Below are positions 23,788 to 31,871 of a DNA stretch of 33,026 nucleotides, piece by piece (positions within the stretch are counted from its first letter, which is position 1; each line of letters begins with the position of its first letter). The DNA is from an uncultured Lachnospiraceae bacterium (GTDB lineage: Bacteria > Bacillota > Clostridia > Lachnospirales > Lachnospiraceae): NCBI GenBank assembly GCA_947629585.1, contig CANREH010000029.1, forward strand, positions 1-33,026. Reading direction: 5' to 3'. Under the pieces are notes generated by a model that did not search any database, was not told the DNA's origin, and worked only from the letters and a program-made list of their open reading frames with translations. A program made the translations under genes and the position numbers.

Positions 23788-24744
23788 ATGTTTCCAGGGT
23801 TAAAAACGCTGTTTCTGGCAGCGGATACAAATGATATGACAGGAGCGGAGCAGGTTGTCAGCGAGACAGTGGAGGAGACAGCCAAGACGGTAGAGGAGAC
23901 GGCAAAGTGGATTGCAGATATCATGCCGACAGTGAGACATCTTGCATTTTTAATTATAGAATGTATCATTATCTACGTCATTGGAAGAAAGCTTATCAAA
24001 TGGATTTTAAAGATTGTCAACAAAACCTTTGAAAAACGGCAGACAGAGCTTAGTATCGCAAGGTTTATGGACTCGTTTATCAATGTGGCTTTAAATGTGG
24101 TTCTGGTGATTATCATTGCCGGGGTTTTGGGGGTCAACGGAAGCTCTGTGATAGCGATTGTCGGTTCGGCGGGACTGACAATAGGTATGGCGCTGCAGGG
24201 AAGCCTTTCCAATTTTGCGGGCGGTATTTTAATTCTTCTTTTAACGCCGTTCCGGGTCGGCGACTATATCAGCGTCCCGGGAATTGGGGAAGGCGTGGTA
24301 ACGTCAATCCAGATTTTTTATACATATGTATGCACGGTGGACAACCGCATGATCATTATCCCGAACGGGACGCTTTCCAATGCCAGCGTAACCAATGTGA
24401 CGCATGAGCCGACAAGAAGGCTGGACATGACAATCTCGGTGGATTATGACTCGGATATTGACAAAGTCAAGGCAGTCTTAAAGGACATTACGGACGGCCA
24501 GGAAATGATTCTCAGGGAACAGCCGGTTGATATCTTTATCGATCGCTTTGATGAGAGCGCGATTACCTTTGGCGTCAGGATGTGGGTCAATGCGGAAAAT
24601 TATTTTGCACTGAAATGGAAAATGCAGGAGGATATGAAAGCCGCGTTTGACAGAAACGGGATTTCCATTCCGTTTAACCGGGTGGATGTATCTGTGGTTT
24701 CTGACAGCATTTCTGACAGCAGGAAAAAAGAATATCCGCTGTAA
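23788..24744 (+). CDS. Small-conductance mechanosensitive channel (MscS family)
   Basis: A 318-residue MscS-type channel. A long polar and acidic N-terminus (about 50 residues with VEETAK repeats) precedes two or three spans, then the pore helix GLTIGMALQGSLSNFAGG near 131-148 and the family's LLTPFRVGDYI. The C-terminal cytoplasmic cage domain includes TVDNRMIIIPNGTLSNA near 182-198. It releases solutes on hypo-osmotic shock. GGAGG lies upstream of the ATG. It is 27 bases after glgB and may be read from the same transcript. Confidence 0.92.
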   Translation: MFPGLKTLFLAADTNDMTGAEQVVSETVEETAKTVEETAKWIADIMPTVRHLAFLIIECIIIYVIGRKLIKWILKIVNKTFEKRQTELSIARFMDSFINVALNVVLVIIIAGVLGVNGSSVIAIVGSAGLTIGMALQGSLSNFAGGILILLLTPFRVGDYISVPGIGEGVVTSIQIFYTYVCTVDNRMIIIPNGTLSNASVTNVTHEPTRRLDMTISVDYDSDIDKVKAVLKDITDGQEMILREQPVDIFIDRFDESAITFGVRMWVNAENYFALKWKMQEDMKAAFDRNGISIPFNRVDVSVVSDSISDSRKKEYPL

Positions 24745-24846
24745 AGCAGGAAAAGGCCGGGGCTGATGCCCGCTGCGGACGGTGGTAAACATGACGGAAA
24801 GTAAATTGTAAATTTAAGAAAATGATAGGAAAGGTGTGGTAAGAGT

Positions 24847-25905
24847 ATGAAATTTTCAAGTTCTGTATTTGGCAAGACAAAAGATGGGAAAACAATCACA
24901 AAATACTGTATGGAGAACAAGAACGGCATGAGGGTTGAGGTCATCAATTACGGGGCGTGTATCCAGAGTATTTTTGTCCCGGATAAGGACGGGAAGCTGG
25001 ACGACGTTGTCCTGGGCTTTGATGATGTGGCAGGATACGAGGTCAATGGAGCAAACCACGGCGGCTTTATCGGGAGGCATGGAAACCGTATCGGCGGCGC
25101 AAAGTTTACGATTAACGGCGTGACCTATGAGCTTGAAAAAAACGACGGAAACAACAACCTTCACGGAGGATTCAAAGGATACCATAAAATGATCTATGAG
25201 GCGGAAGTAAAAGAGGACGTGGATGCCGGATCGGTAGAGTTTTCGAGGGTCAGCCCGGACATGGAGCAGGGATTCCCGGGAAACCTTGACATCAGCGTGA
25301 CCTATACGCTTACCGACAATAACGAGCTTGTGATTGAGTATTTTGCGGTTTCGGATAAAGACACGGTTGTAAACCTTACCAACCATTCCTATTTCAATCT
25401 TGCAGGGCAGGCAGCAGGGAAGATTCTTGACCATAATGTCTGGATAAAAGCCAATGCCTTTACGGTGACAGATGAGGATCTGATTCCGACAGGGGAATTG
25501 GTGGATGTCACCGGGACGCCGATGGACTTCCGCACCAGGAAGAAAGTAGGCCAGGATATCGGCGCTGATTATGAGCCGTTAAAGATTGCCGGGGGCTATG
25601 ACCATAATTACGTCCTGGATATCAGCGGCGATGAAGTAGAGAAAGTGGCAGAGCTTACCGAGGACACGACAGGAAGGAAGATGGAGGTCTTTACGGATAT
25701 GCCGGGAATGCAGTTTTATACCGGGAATTTCCTCACCGGGGAAGAGACAGGAAAGGGCGGGAAAGCCTATGGCAAAAATGAAGGGCTCTGCTTTGAAACG
25801 CAGTACTTCCCGAATGCGTGCAATATTGAAAGCTTCCCAAGCAGTATCTTAAAGGCACATCAGGAATATGAGCATGTGACGATTTATAAATTTTCCGTTC
25901 AGTAG
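24847..25905 (+). CDS. galM: Aldose 1-epimerase (mutarotase)
   Basis: A 352-residue galactose mutarotase-like enzyme interconverting alpha and beta anomers of aldoses in the cytoplasm. Visible motifs are VINYGACIQSIFVPD near 30-44, FIGRHGNRIGGAKF near 75-88, the catalytic His in NLTNHSYFNLAG near 180, and the catalytic Glu in GLCFETQYFPNACN near 314-327. No signal peptide is present. An AGGAAAGG site lies about 12 bases before the ATG. The gene is separated from mscS by 102 bases without a recognisable terminator. Confidence 0.94.
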   Translation: MKFSSSVFGKTKDGKTITKYCMENKNGMRVEVINYGACIQSIFVPDKDGKLDDVVLGFDDVAGYEVNGANHGGFIGRHGNRIGGAKFTINGVTYELEKNDGNNNLHGGFKGYHKMIYEAEVKEDVDAGSVEFSRVSPDMEQGFPGNLDISVTYTLTDNNELVIEYFAVSDKDTVVNLTNHSYFNLAGQAAGKILDHNVWIKANAFTVTDEDLIPTGELVDVTGTPMDFRTRKKVGQDIGADYEPLKIAGGYDHNYVLDISGDEVEKVAELTEDTTGRKMEVFTDMPGMQFYTGNFLTGEETGKGGKAYGKNEGLCFETQYFPNACNIESFPSSILKAHQEYEHVTIYKFSVQ

Positions 25906-25916
25906 GTGATTAAATG

Positions 25917-25991
25917 TAACAACAGTTCAGCCATCAGCTCGATTTGGCTGCTTTGCAGCCTGTTTTGCCGCATGGCTGAACTGTTAGGTTA
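25917..25991. repeat. Palindromic repeat, short copy (copy 1)
   Basis: AACAGTTCAGCCAT at 25921-25934 is the exact inverse complement of 25972-25985, and TAAC/GTTA extend the stem outside it. Inside is a second hairpin, GGCTGC-TTT-GCAGCC. The same left arm, inner hairpin and right arm recur at 27024-27198. It sits 12 bases after galM and can serve as a terminator-like structure. Confidence 0.8.
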
Positions 25992-26022
25992 AAATTTCTT
26001 TGGGGCGGCCCGTTTGCGGGAA

Positions 26023-26307
26023 TTAACCCTCTTTTACCAGCACCCGTTTGCCTTCAAAAGCGAAAGCGTAATTCCGAATAATTTCTTTTGAAAAGCCTCT
26101 GGCAGTCAGTTCTTCCGCATATCTTTTTTCTTTCATCTGTTTAAGCCCTGCGGCAGCAGTTTCCTCTAAAGAATTTTCTTTCTTTGGATTGAAAACTTTG
26201 AACTCAAGAATAAAAGCAGGATTCCCTTGATTTATACAGAAAAACAGTCTGCTTTGCAACAGCCGAACAGGAGCGGACAATGTCCGCTCCTGTTCAAAAA
26301 CAAACAT
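26023..26307 (-). pseudogene. C-terminal remnant of a PD-(D/E)XK nuclease / AAA-like protein
   Basis: On the minus strand the last 70 residues read NPAFILEFKVFNPK, then GLKQMKEKRYAEELTARG and IRNYAFAFEGKRVLV. This is the end of the PD-(D/E)XK domain (DUF1703 type) attached to AAA-ATPase-like proteins common in Lachnospiraceae; EFK corresponds to the EXK part of the active site. The full protein would exceed 500 residues. Upstream of the fragment the frame runs into palindromic repeat sequence (26265-26295), so it is only a stump. Confidence 0.65.
26265..26295. repeat. 31-base perfect palindrome at the break point of the nuclease remnant
   Basis: A 15-base arm (26265-26279, GAACAGGAGCGGACA) and its exact inverse complement (26281-26295) are separated by a single A. 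Upstream, the sequence TCTGCTTTGCAACAGCC resembles the inner hairpin of the repeat at 25917-25991. It is likely a small mobile or extragenic palindromic repeat that replaced the missing part of the gene. Confidence 0.8.
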
Positions 26308-26319
26308 AAAAAAGAGGAG

Positions 26320-26351
26320 AAACCTGATAGAGGGGAGGAACTATCAGGTTT
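26320..26351 (+). terminator. Hairpin with purine-rich loop (terminator-like)
   Basis: AAACCTGATAG (26320-26330) pairs perfectly with CTATCAGGTTT (26341-26351), followed by TATT. The loop is AGGGGAGGAA, a Shine-Dalgarno-like sequence, and ATGAAAAAAAACTGA follows 6 bases later, a four-residue frame. It may be a weak terminator or a hairpin displaying a ribosome binding site. Confidence 0.45.
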
Positions 26352-26396
26352 TATTATGAAAAAAAACTGATTAGCTGCTCAAGAAATGAATTCACA

Positions 26397-26425
26397 TTGA
26401 TTTCACTTCTGGAATATAGTATAGT
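26397..26425 (+). promoter_or_regulatory. Promoter for the two-span membrane protein gene
   Basis: TTGATT at 26397-26402 and TATAGT at 26420-26425 are 17 bases apart. The leader to ATG 26531 is about 100 bases and AT-rich. Confidence 0.55.
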
Positions 26426-26530
26426 AGAAATATATGAGGGCAGTATGGATATAATGTGAATAATTATGAACAAAGTGTAAAAAGAAAATTCAAAAAGTGA
26501 AAAGATTAATTGCGGTCCGGGAGAGTTTTT

Positions 26531-27007
26531 ATGACAAGCGAATTTAAAAAATTATTGAGCAGGGAGTTCGGAAAAGAGGAATACAATGCGTATTTTGAAT
26601 ACACGAGCCGGGTGTTCCAGAGAAAGAGGCTGGAGAAGGAAGAAACCAGGCTGATGCTGTTAAGAGAGGAAAGCCTGCTGAAAACTTATGTGTTTCGGAA
26701 CATGGAAGAAATTTTAAACCACAGGACGAAAAAGCAGCTTTATAAAAGCAATGAACGGCTTTTAGAGTGTATGGAAGTGACGATGGATATCAATGGAGGC
26801 TTTTTTATGGTGTTCATCGCCTATCTTCTGAGTTCCTTTATGCTGCTTACCCTGTTTTTACAGCCGGTGGTCTCTATCACAGCCATGTGCCTTCTGACGG
26901 CTGTTTTCCTGCATAAAGCTATGGAGTATATTGTAAATAAGTACTGTTATGTGGACGCGTATTTGATTTTGATCTATAAAAATGTGCTGAAAAAACTGCT
27001 GGAGTGA
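26531..27007 (+). CDS. Membrane protein of unknown function, two predicted spans
   Basis: A 158-residue protein with an N-terminal charged, helical region of about 95 residues (many Glu, Lys, Arg; EFKKLLSREFGKEEYNAY, RKRLEKEETRL) and then two adjacent membrane spans (about residues 97-116 and 118-135) before a short cytoplasmic tail. I do not recognise the family. ATG 26531 is used because GGGAGAG lies just upstream; a TTG at 26510 in the same frame lacks a site. It is flanked by both copies of the palindromic repeat, so its insertion may be linked to them. Confidence 0.65.
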   Translation: MTSEFKKLLSREFGKEEYNAYFEYTSRVFQRKRLEKEETRLMLLREESLLKTYVFRNMEEILNHRTKKQLYKSNERLLECMEVTMDINGGFFMVFIAYLLSSFMLLTLFLQPVVSITAMCLLTAVFLHKAMEYIVNKYCYVDAYLILIYKNVLKKLLE

Positions 27008-27023
27008 GGGTGGTATATAACTT

Positions 27024-27198
27024 TATAACAGTTCAGCCATCAGCTCGATTTGGCTGCTTTGCAGCCTGTTTCGCCGCTAAAGCGGCTAAAATCTCGCTTC
27101 TGGACTGCGCCATATGTCAAAAATAGGGAAATTGCCCCCTTATGAGTAAACTCAATGGTTCAATTTCCCTATTTTTGCCGCATGGCTGAACTGTTATA
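27024..27198. repeat. Palindromic repeat, long copy with nested insertion (copy 2)
   Basis: The outer arms (TATAACAG... at 27024-27040 and its inverse complement at 27182-27198) form a 17-pair stem. The left 45 bases match copy 1 nearly exactly. About 105 extra bases then follow, bounded by GCCGC on both sides and holding GCCGC-TAAA-GCGGC and a 16-pair stem (AAAAATAGGGAAATTG with its inverse complement). The minus strand carries a 26-codon frame (27033-27113) encoding MAQSRSEILAALAAKQ and so on, probably incidental. Confidence 0.8.
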
Positions 27199-27379
27199 TA
27201 ATTTTGTTAAATTTTCACAAAATTAGTGGAAATATCTCGGATTCTATGGTAAAATATTAGGGTCAATATGACAACTAATCAGGAGAAGGTGAGCCGTTTT
27301 ATGGCGGTGAAGCTTGCACGGAATAAATTTGGCGGATTTCGTGCATTTATGCGCGGGAAGCGCAGGAATGGAGGAAAAA
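27199..27379 (+). promoter_or_regulatory. Upstream region of glgA
   Basis: After repeat copy 2 there is AT-rich DNA with a possible -10 element (TAAAAT at 27250-27255), preceded 17 bases upstream by a poor TGGAAA. The leader of about 120 bases contains small inverted repeats (GCACG with CGTGC around 27314-27345; GCGC-GGAA-GCGC just before the ribosome binding site), but no known riboswitch that I recognise. Confidence 0.35.
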
Positions 27380-28825
27380 ATGAAAAATATTGTTTTTGTA
27401 GCATCGGAGTGCGTACCATTCATAAAAACAGGTGGTTTGGCAGATGTTGTTGGGGCTTTGCCAAAGATGTTAGATAAAAATGAGTTTGATGTACGTGTCA
27501 TTATACCGAATTATACTTGTATTCCCTGGGAGTACCGCAGCCAGTTTGAGTATGTACATCATTTTTATATGGATCTGGGAGATCGTTTCCAGGATGTCCA
27601 TGTCGGCATCATGAAATATGAAAAAGATGGCATTACATACTATTTCATTGACAATGAGTTTTATTTTAACGGCTCTACTCCATATGGGGATATCCGCTTT
27701 GACATTGAGAAGTTCTGCTTTTTCAGCAAAGCGGCACTTGCGATCCTTCCGGTCATCGGGTTCCATCCGGATATCATCCATTGCCATGACTGGCAGGCTG
27801 CGCTTGTCCCGGTGTATTTAAGGACGCTGTATAAGTATAATGATTTCTTCTATGGGACGCGCACAATCATGACGATCCACAACTTGAAGTTCCAGGGAAT
27901 CTGGGACATCAAGACGTTCCGTTATCTGACCGGACTGCCGGATGAAGTGTTTACGCCTGCGAAGATGGAATACAAAAAAGACGCCAATATGTTAAAGGGC
28001 GGCATTGTCTATGCGGATTATGTGACGACGGTAAGTGACACCTATGCAGGGGAAATCCAGATGGCTTATTATGGCGAGGGGCTGGATGGGCTTATGAGAA
28101 ATTATAACAATAAGCTCTGCGGCATCGTCAACGGCATCGATTATGAGATTTTCAATCCGGAAACGGATAAGCAGATTTATAAGAATTACACGAAGGAGAC
28201 ATTGGAAGGCAAGAAAGAGAACAAGAAAAAGCTCCAGGAAGAGCTGGGAATGCCGGTGGACGAAGGTAAGTTTATGATTGGCATCATTTCGCGGCTGACC
28301 GACCAGAAGGGGCTGGATCTTGTGAACTGGGTGATGAACAGCATTATTGATGAATTTACGCAGTTTGTCGTTATCGGTACAGGGGATGCGCAGTATGAAA
28401 ATATGTTCCGTCATTATGAATGGTCAAGGAAAGGGCAGGTGTCTGCCAATATTTACTATAATGACGAGAGGGCGCACAAGCTGTATGCGGCGGCGGACGC
28501 CATGCTGATGCCTTCGAGGTTCGAGCCGTGCGGCCTGACACAATTAATTTCCCTCCGTTATGGCACCATTCCGATTGTGCGTGAGACAGGCGGCCTTAAG
28601 GATACGGTCATTCCTTATAATGAATATGAAGGAACTGGCACCGGATTCTCTTTCCACAATTACAATGCGGATGAAATGCTGAAAGTAATCAATTATGCGA
28701 AAAAGGTATACTTTGAGACAAGGGATGCATGGGATGCCATGGCGGTCCGCGGTATGGAAGCTGACTTCTCCTGGGCAAATTCCGCAAAGAAATACGAGGA
28801 TTTGTACCGCAGGCTTACCTGGTAA
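27380..28825 (+). CDS. glgA: Glycogen synthase (ADP-glucose type, GT5)
   Basis: The 481-residue enzyme elongates glycogen from ADP-glucose. The N-terminal KTGGLADVVGALPK (from about residue 14) binds the ADP-glucose phosphate, and HCHDWQAALVP near 132-142 and IPIVRETGGLKDTV near 400 are GT5 blocks. Glu and Cys in SRFEPCGLTQ near 380-389 belong to the donor site. I take ATG 27380 (MKNIVFVASECVPF) with GGAGG eight bases upstream; a longer frame opens at 27314. It works with the branching enzyme at 21397, but the intervening genes and repeats mean that the two are not simply one operon. Length is normal. Confidence 0.95.
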   Translation: MKNIVFVASECVPFIKTGGLADVVGALPKMLDKNEFDVRVIIPNYTCIPWEYRSQFEYVHHFYMDLGDRFQDVHVGIMKYEKDGITYYFIDNEFYFNGSTPYGDIRFDIEKFCFFSKAALAILPVIGFHPDIIHCHDWQAALVPVYLRTLYKYNDFFYGTRTIMTIHNLKFQGIWDIKTFRYLTGLPDEVFTPAKMEYKKDANMLKGGIVYADYVTTVSDTYAGEIQMAYYGEGLDGLMRNYNNKLCGIVNGIDYEIFNPETDKQIYKNYTKETLEGKKENKKKLQEELGMPVDEGKFMIGIISRLTDQKGLDLVNWVMNSIIDEFTQFVVIGTGDAQYENMFRHYEWSRKGQVSANIYYNDERAHKLYAAADAMLMPSRFEPCGLTQLISLRYGTIPIVRETGGLKDTVIPYNEYEGTGTGFSFHNYNADEMLKVINYAKKVYFETRDAWDAMAVRGMEADFSWANSAKKYEDLYRRLTW

Positions 28826-28879
28826 GCTTTCACAGCACGTTCAATAAGATAAAAATAAAGAAATCCAACATAAGCTCTG

Positions 28880-28898
28880 GGCGCGGCTATGCCGCGCC
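28880..28898 (+). terminator. Terminator-like hairpin after glgA
   Basis: GGCGCGGC-TAT-GCCGCGCC is an eight-pair GC-rich stem followed by TTGTGGTTTT. The T-run is interrupted, so termination may be partial. Confidence 0.6.
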
Positions 28899-28932
28899 TT
28901 GTGGTTTTCAGGAGCGTAAAGTGCGGAGAATC

Positions 28933-28938
28933 TATAAT
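28933..28938 (+). promoter_or_regulatory. Possible -10 element for the GH127-like gene
   Basis: TATAAT at 28933-28938 lies about 75 bases before the start. No good -35 is seen at the expected distance, so an activator may be required, as is common for sugar-hydrolase genes. A six-codon frame starting GTG 28972 behind GGAG ends at TAG before the real gene. Confidence 0.35.
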
Positions 28939-29012
28939 TAAGATAATTTATTAATTTATAGGAGATTAAGAGTGAAAAAAATAATGTAGGAAAGAAAGGA
29001 AAAGCCAGAGGT

Positions 29013-31445
29013 ATGATACAGTATATGACAGATTTTTCTTTAGATGAGGTTTTGGTTACGAATGAATATTATGATAATGCACTGCAGAAGGAAAATGCCT
29101 ACCTGACCAGCTTTGACACGGACAGGCTGCTTGCAGGTTTTCGCATTACGGCGGGGCTTGATACCAGAGGCGCAAAGCCTTATGACGGCTGGGAGGCGAC
29201 CTTGATTGGAGGACATGCGGTCGGGCATTACCTGACAGCCTGCGCACAGGGTTTTCAAAACTGCGGCACAAAAAAAGAAGACAGAGAAAAGCTTTTTGAA
29301 ATCCTGACGGTCCTCTGTGACGGCATGAAGGAATGCCAGGATCACAGCAAGGGGAAAAAAGGGTATCTTTTTGGCGCAAAGATGCCGGAAGGGATGACGG
29401 CAGAGTTCCAGTTTGACAATGTGGAGCAGAATAAGACCAACATCAATACCGAGGCCTGGGTTCCCTGGTATACCATGCATAAGCTGATTGCCGGACTGGT
29501 GGACGTTTATAAGCTTGCGGGCATTGAGACGGCAAAAACAGTGGCTTCGGCGCTGGGCGACTGGACTTATGATCGGTGCAGCAGATGGACGAAGGAAACG
29601 CAGGAAACTGTGCTGAATATTGAATACGGCGGAATGAACGACTGCCTGTATGAGCTGTATAAGATAACCGGAAAAGAAGAACACAGGCTGGCGGCACACT
29701 GCTTTGACGAAGTAAGCTTATTTGAGGCGGTTAAGACAAAAGCAGAAAATGTCTTAAATGACCGCCATGCCAATACCACCATCCCGAAATTTCTGGGTGC
29801 CCTTAACCGTTACCGGACAGTTGGAGATAGGGACTATCTGGAATATGTGAAAATATTCTGGGACATGGTGGTGGACAGGCATACCTATATCACCGGGGGA
29901 AACAGCGAATGGGAGCATTTTGGGCGGGATTATATCCTGGACGGGGAGCGCACGAATTGTAACTGCGAGACCTGCAATACCTATAACATGCTTAAGATGA
30001 GCCGCGAATTGTTTAAAATTACGAAGGACAGGAAATATGCAGATTATTATGAAAATACCCTGATTAACGCCATTTTATCCTCCCAGAACCCGGAGACAGG
30101 CATGAGCATGTATTTCCAGCCGATGGGGACGGGCTATTTTAAGGTTTACGGGACGAGATTTGATAAATTCTGGTGCTGTACCGGGAGCGGGATGGAGAAT
30201 TTTACCAAGCTTGGCGACAGCATTTATTTTAAGGAAGAAAATAAGGTGATTGTGAACCAGTACGTAAGCTCGGAAGTACTGTTAAAAGAAGCAGGCCTTA
30301 AGCTGGTGCAGAAATCAGGGATTCCGGACAGGAATGAAATTAAATTTACCGTAGAAGCGTTGGGAGAAAAAAGAAAAGACTGTTTCCTTATGCTCCGGAT
30401 TCCGGACTGGGCAGCAGGAGAAGTGAAAATTGTGGTAACAGGACTGGGAAAAGAAGAAGCTGTTGATACCGGGGATTCCGGAAAAGCTGTGATAAAAGAA
30501 GCGGTTTATACAGCAGGCAGAAAGGAGGATTACGCTGTTATAAAAGAGCCGCTTTCTCCGGGAATGGAGATCCTTGTGAAAATTCCTATGGAGGTCCGCG
30601 CGAAATCGCTTCCGGACGGGCAGGATGTGTATGCCTTCCAGTACGGGCCTGTGGTCTTAAGCGCGGAGCTTGGTACGCAGGATATGCGGGAAACCGTGAC
30701 GGGAGTGATGGTGACAATCCCGGCATCGAAAAAGGTGGACAGGGAATATATCACTATACAAAAATCCTATGGGGATGTTGCTTCTTATATGGAAAATATT
30801 GCGGAACATATGGTAAAAGTTCCGGGAGAGATGGAATTCCACCTGCAGGGTACGGACGCAGATGCGCTTGTCTTCAGTGCGCATTACCGCCAGTATAAGC
30901 AGAGGTACGGCATTTACTGGTACTTCCGCATGGAGGGCGATACGGGCTCGGAAGAACGGATGAAGGCGCTCAAAAATGCGGAAAATCTGGAAAATGCCCG
31001 ATTGGATACCGTGCAGCCGGGCTATGGGCAGTATGAAAATGATGAGCTTCATAACATGGAAGAACATCTTTCTGTCGGCGATACCAGCGACGGGACTTCC
31101 CGTTATGCGAAAATGGGCGGATATTTTGCTTACCGCATGAAAGTAGCTCCGGGAGAGGAAAACTATTTAAAAGTCAGCCTGAAAAAAGCCGATAACGGAA
31201 AACGCCTGCATATCACGGCAGGGGACGCCGTTATTTACAATGAAGTGCTTAACTATGAAGGAGAGCAGGAGGGATATGATGTTATCATCTGCGTGCCGGA
31301 GGCTGTTATAGAAAAATATGCCTTTGAGGTAAAGGCAAACGGCGAGAATGCGACTGTGGTAAGGTTCTTGTTTGAGGGAGAAAAAGGAAGCGACTCGCCG
31401 AGGCTGTCGTCATTTATCTATACGCTGAGGAGTATGGGAGAGTAA
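29013..31445 (+). CDS. Glycoside hydrolase family 127/146-like beta-L-arabinofuranosidase (DUF1680)
   Basis: An 810-residue, signal-less (cytosolic) enzyme of the DUF1680 superfamily. The alpha/alpha barrel includes GGHAVGHYLTACAQ near 67-80 and YGGMNDCLYELY near 205-216. The probable zinc site is Glu319 and Cys321 (CNCETCNTYNMLK) with Cys388-Cys389 (FWCCTGSGMENF), by analogy with HypBA1, in which the first cysteine of the CC pair is the nucleophile. After residue 600 come beta domains resembling the DUF4986 and C-terminal modules of the GH146 group. Such enzymes remove beta-linked L-arabinofuranose from plant glycans after import. Start is ATG 29013; ATG 29025 is close behind and equally possible. 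No transporter is adjacent. Confidence 0.9.
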   Translation: MIQYMTDFSLDEVLVTNEYYDNALQKENAYLTSFDTDRLLAGFRITAGLDTRGAKPYDGWEATLIGGHAVGHYLTACAQGFQNCGTKKEDREKLFEILTVLCDGMKECQDHSKGKKGYLFGAKMPEGMTAEFQFDNVEQNKTNINTEAWVPWYTMHKLIAGLVDVYKLAGIETAKTVASALGDWTYDRCSRWTKETQETVLNIEYGGMNDCLYELYKITGKEEHRLAAHCFDEVSLFEAVKTKAENVLNDRHANTTIPKFLGALNRYRTVGDRDYLEYVKIFWDMVVDRHTYITGGNSEWEHFGRDYILDGERTNCNCETCNTYNMLKMSRELFKITKDRKYADYYENTLINAILSSQNPETGMSMYFQPMGTGYFKVYGTRFDKFWCCTGSGMENFTKLGDSIYFKEENKVIVNQYVSSEVLLKEAGLKLVQKSGIPDRNEIKFTVEALGEKRKDCFLMLRIPDWAAGEVKIVVTGLGKEEAVDTGDSGKAVIKEAVYTAGRKEDYAVIKEPLSPGMEILVKIPMEVRAKSLPDGQDVYAFQYGPVVLSAELGTQDMRETVTGVMVTIPASKKVDREYITIQKSYGDVASYMENIAEHMVKVPGEMEFHLQGTDADALVFSAHYRQYKQRYGIYWYFRMEGDTGSEERMKALKNAENLENARLDTVQPGYGQYENDELHNMEEHLSVGDTSDGTSRYAKMGGYFAYRMKVAPGEENYLKVSLKKADNGKRLHITAGDAVIYNEVLNYEGEQEGYDVIICVPEAVIEKYAFEVKANGENATVVRFLFEGEKGSDSPRLSSFIYTLRSMGE

Positions 31446-31470
31446 AGATAGGGAGTGGTATTGTCGTGAA

Positions 31471-31494
31471 AACCGCAGGAGAAAAACAGCGGTT
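31471..31494 (+). terminator. Weak hairpin after the GH127-like gene
   Basis: AACCGC (31471-31476) and GCGGTT (31489-31494) pair across a 12-base loop, followed by ATTATT. Only six pairs and no clean T-run, so termination is uncertain. Confidence 0.3.
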
Positions 31495-31569
31495 ATTATT
31501 GAGGTAGAAATAAGAAATATTTGCGATAGCAGTTGCTTTTTTGAAAATAGTAGAGTAAAATAAAGGAAG

Positions 31570-31578
31570 TGATATAAT
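31570..31578 (+). promoter_or_regulatory. Extended -10 promoter of the toxin-antitoxin pair
   Basis: TGATATAAT, an extended -10, lies 32 bases upstream of the antitoxin ATG. The -35 region is poor. Such operons are usually autorepressed through the antitoxin, but no operator is obvious. Confidence 0.5.
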
Positions 31579-31610
31579 TCAGATAAAATTATGATAAGGA
31601 GTGAGAGCAT

Positions 31611-31871
31611 ATGCTGCAGATCAGACCTGTTTCCGATTTAAGAAATAAATTTCCTGATATTGAGAAAATTGTAAATACGGGTGAACCTGTATATTTGACA
31701 AAAAACGGATATGGTGCAATGGTGGTACTCAGTCTGGAAGAATATGCAAGGCTGACAGATGGAGCAGAGGCTGAATTAGATAAAGCGGATAGACTTGCGG
31801 CAGAGGATGCCGCGAGGATGAGTCACGAGGAAGTTTTTGGAAAATTGAGGAGAAAAATAAATGCTCAGTAA
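31611..31871 (+). CDS. Type II antitoxin, Phd/YefM family
   Basis: An 86-residue protein with the Phd/YefM N-terminal DNA-binding fold: IRPVSDLRNKFPDIEKIV, then GEPVYLTKNGYGAMVVLSLEEY. The charged C-terminal half (from about residue 55) would wrap the toxin. Its stop overlaps the toxin start by eleven bases, typical of a coupled antitoxin-toxin operon. A good AAGGAGTGAG site precedes the ATG. Confidence 0.88.
   Translation: MLQIRPVSDLRNKFPDIEKIVNTGEPVYLTKNGYGAMVVLSLEEYARLTDGAEAELDKADRLAAEDAARMSHEEVFGKLRRKINAQ

Noticed and set aside
27033..27113. 26-codon minus-strand frame inside the long palindromic repeat
   Set aside because: It has no ribosome binding site, and most of it follows from the palindromic sequence; copy 1 keeps the tail but not the start.
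27268..27477. 69-codon frame overlapping the glgA start
   Set aside because: It continues in a different frame through the conserved glgA N-terminus and shows no domain.
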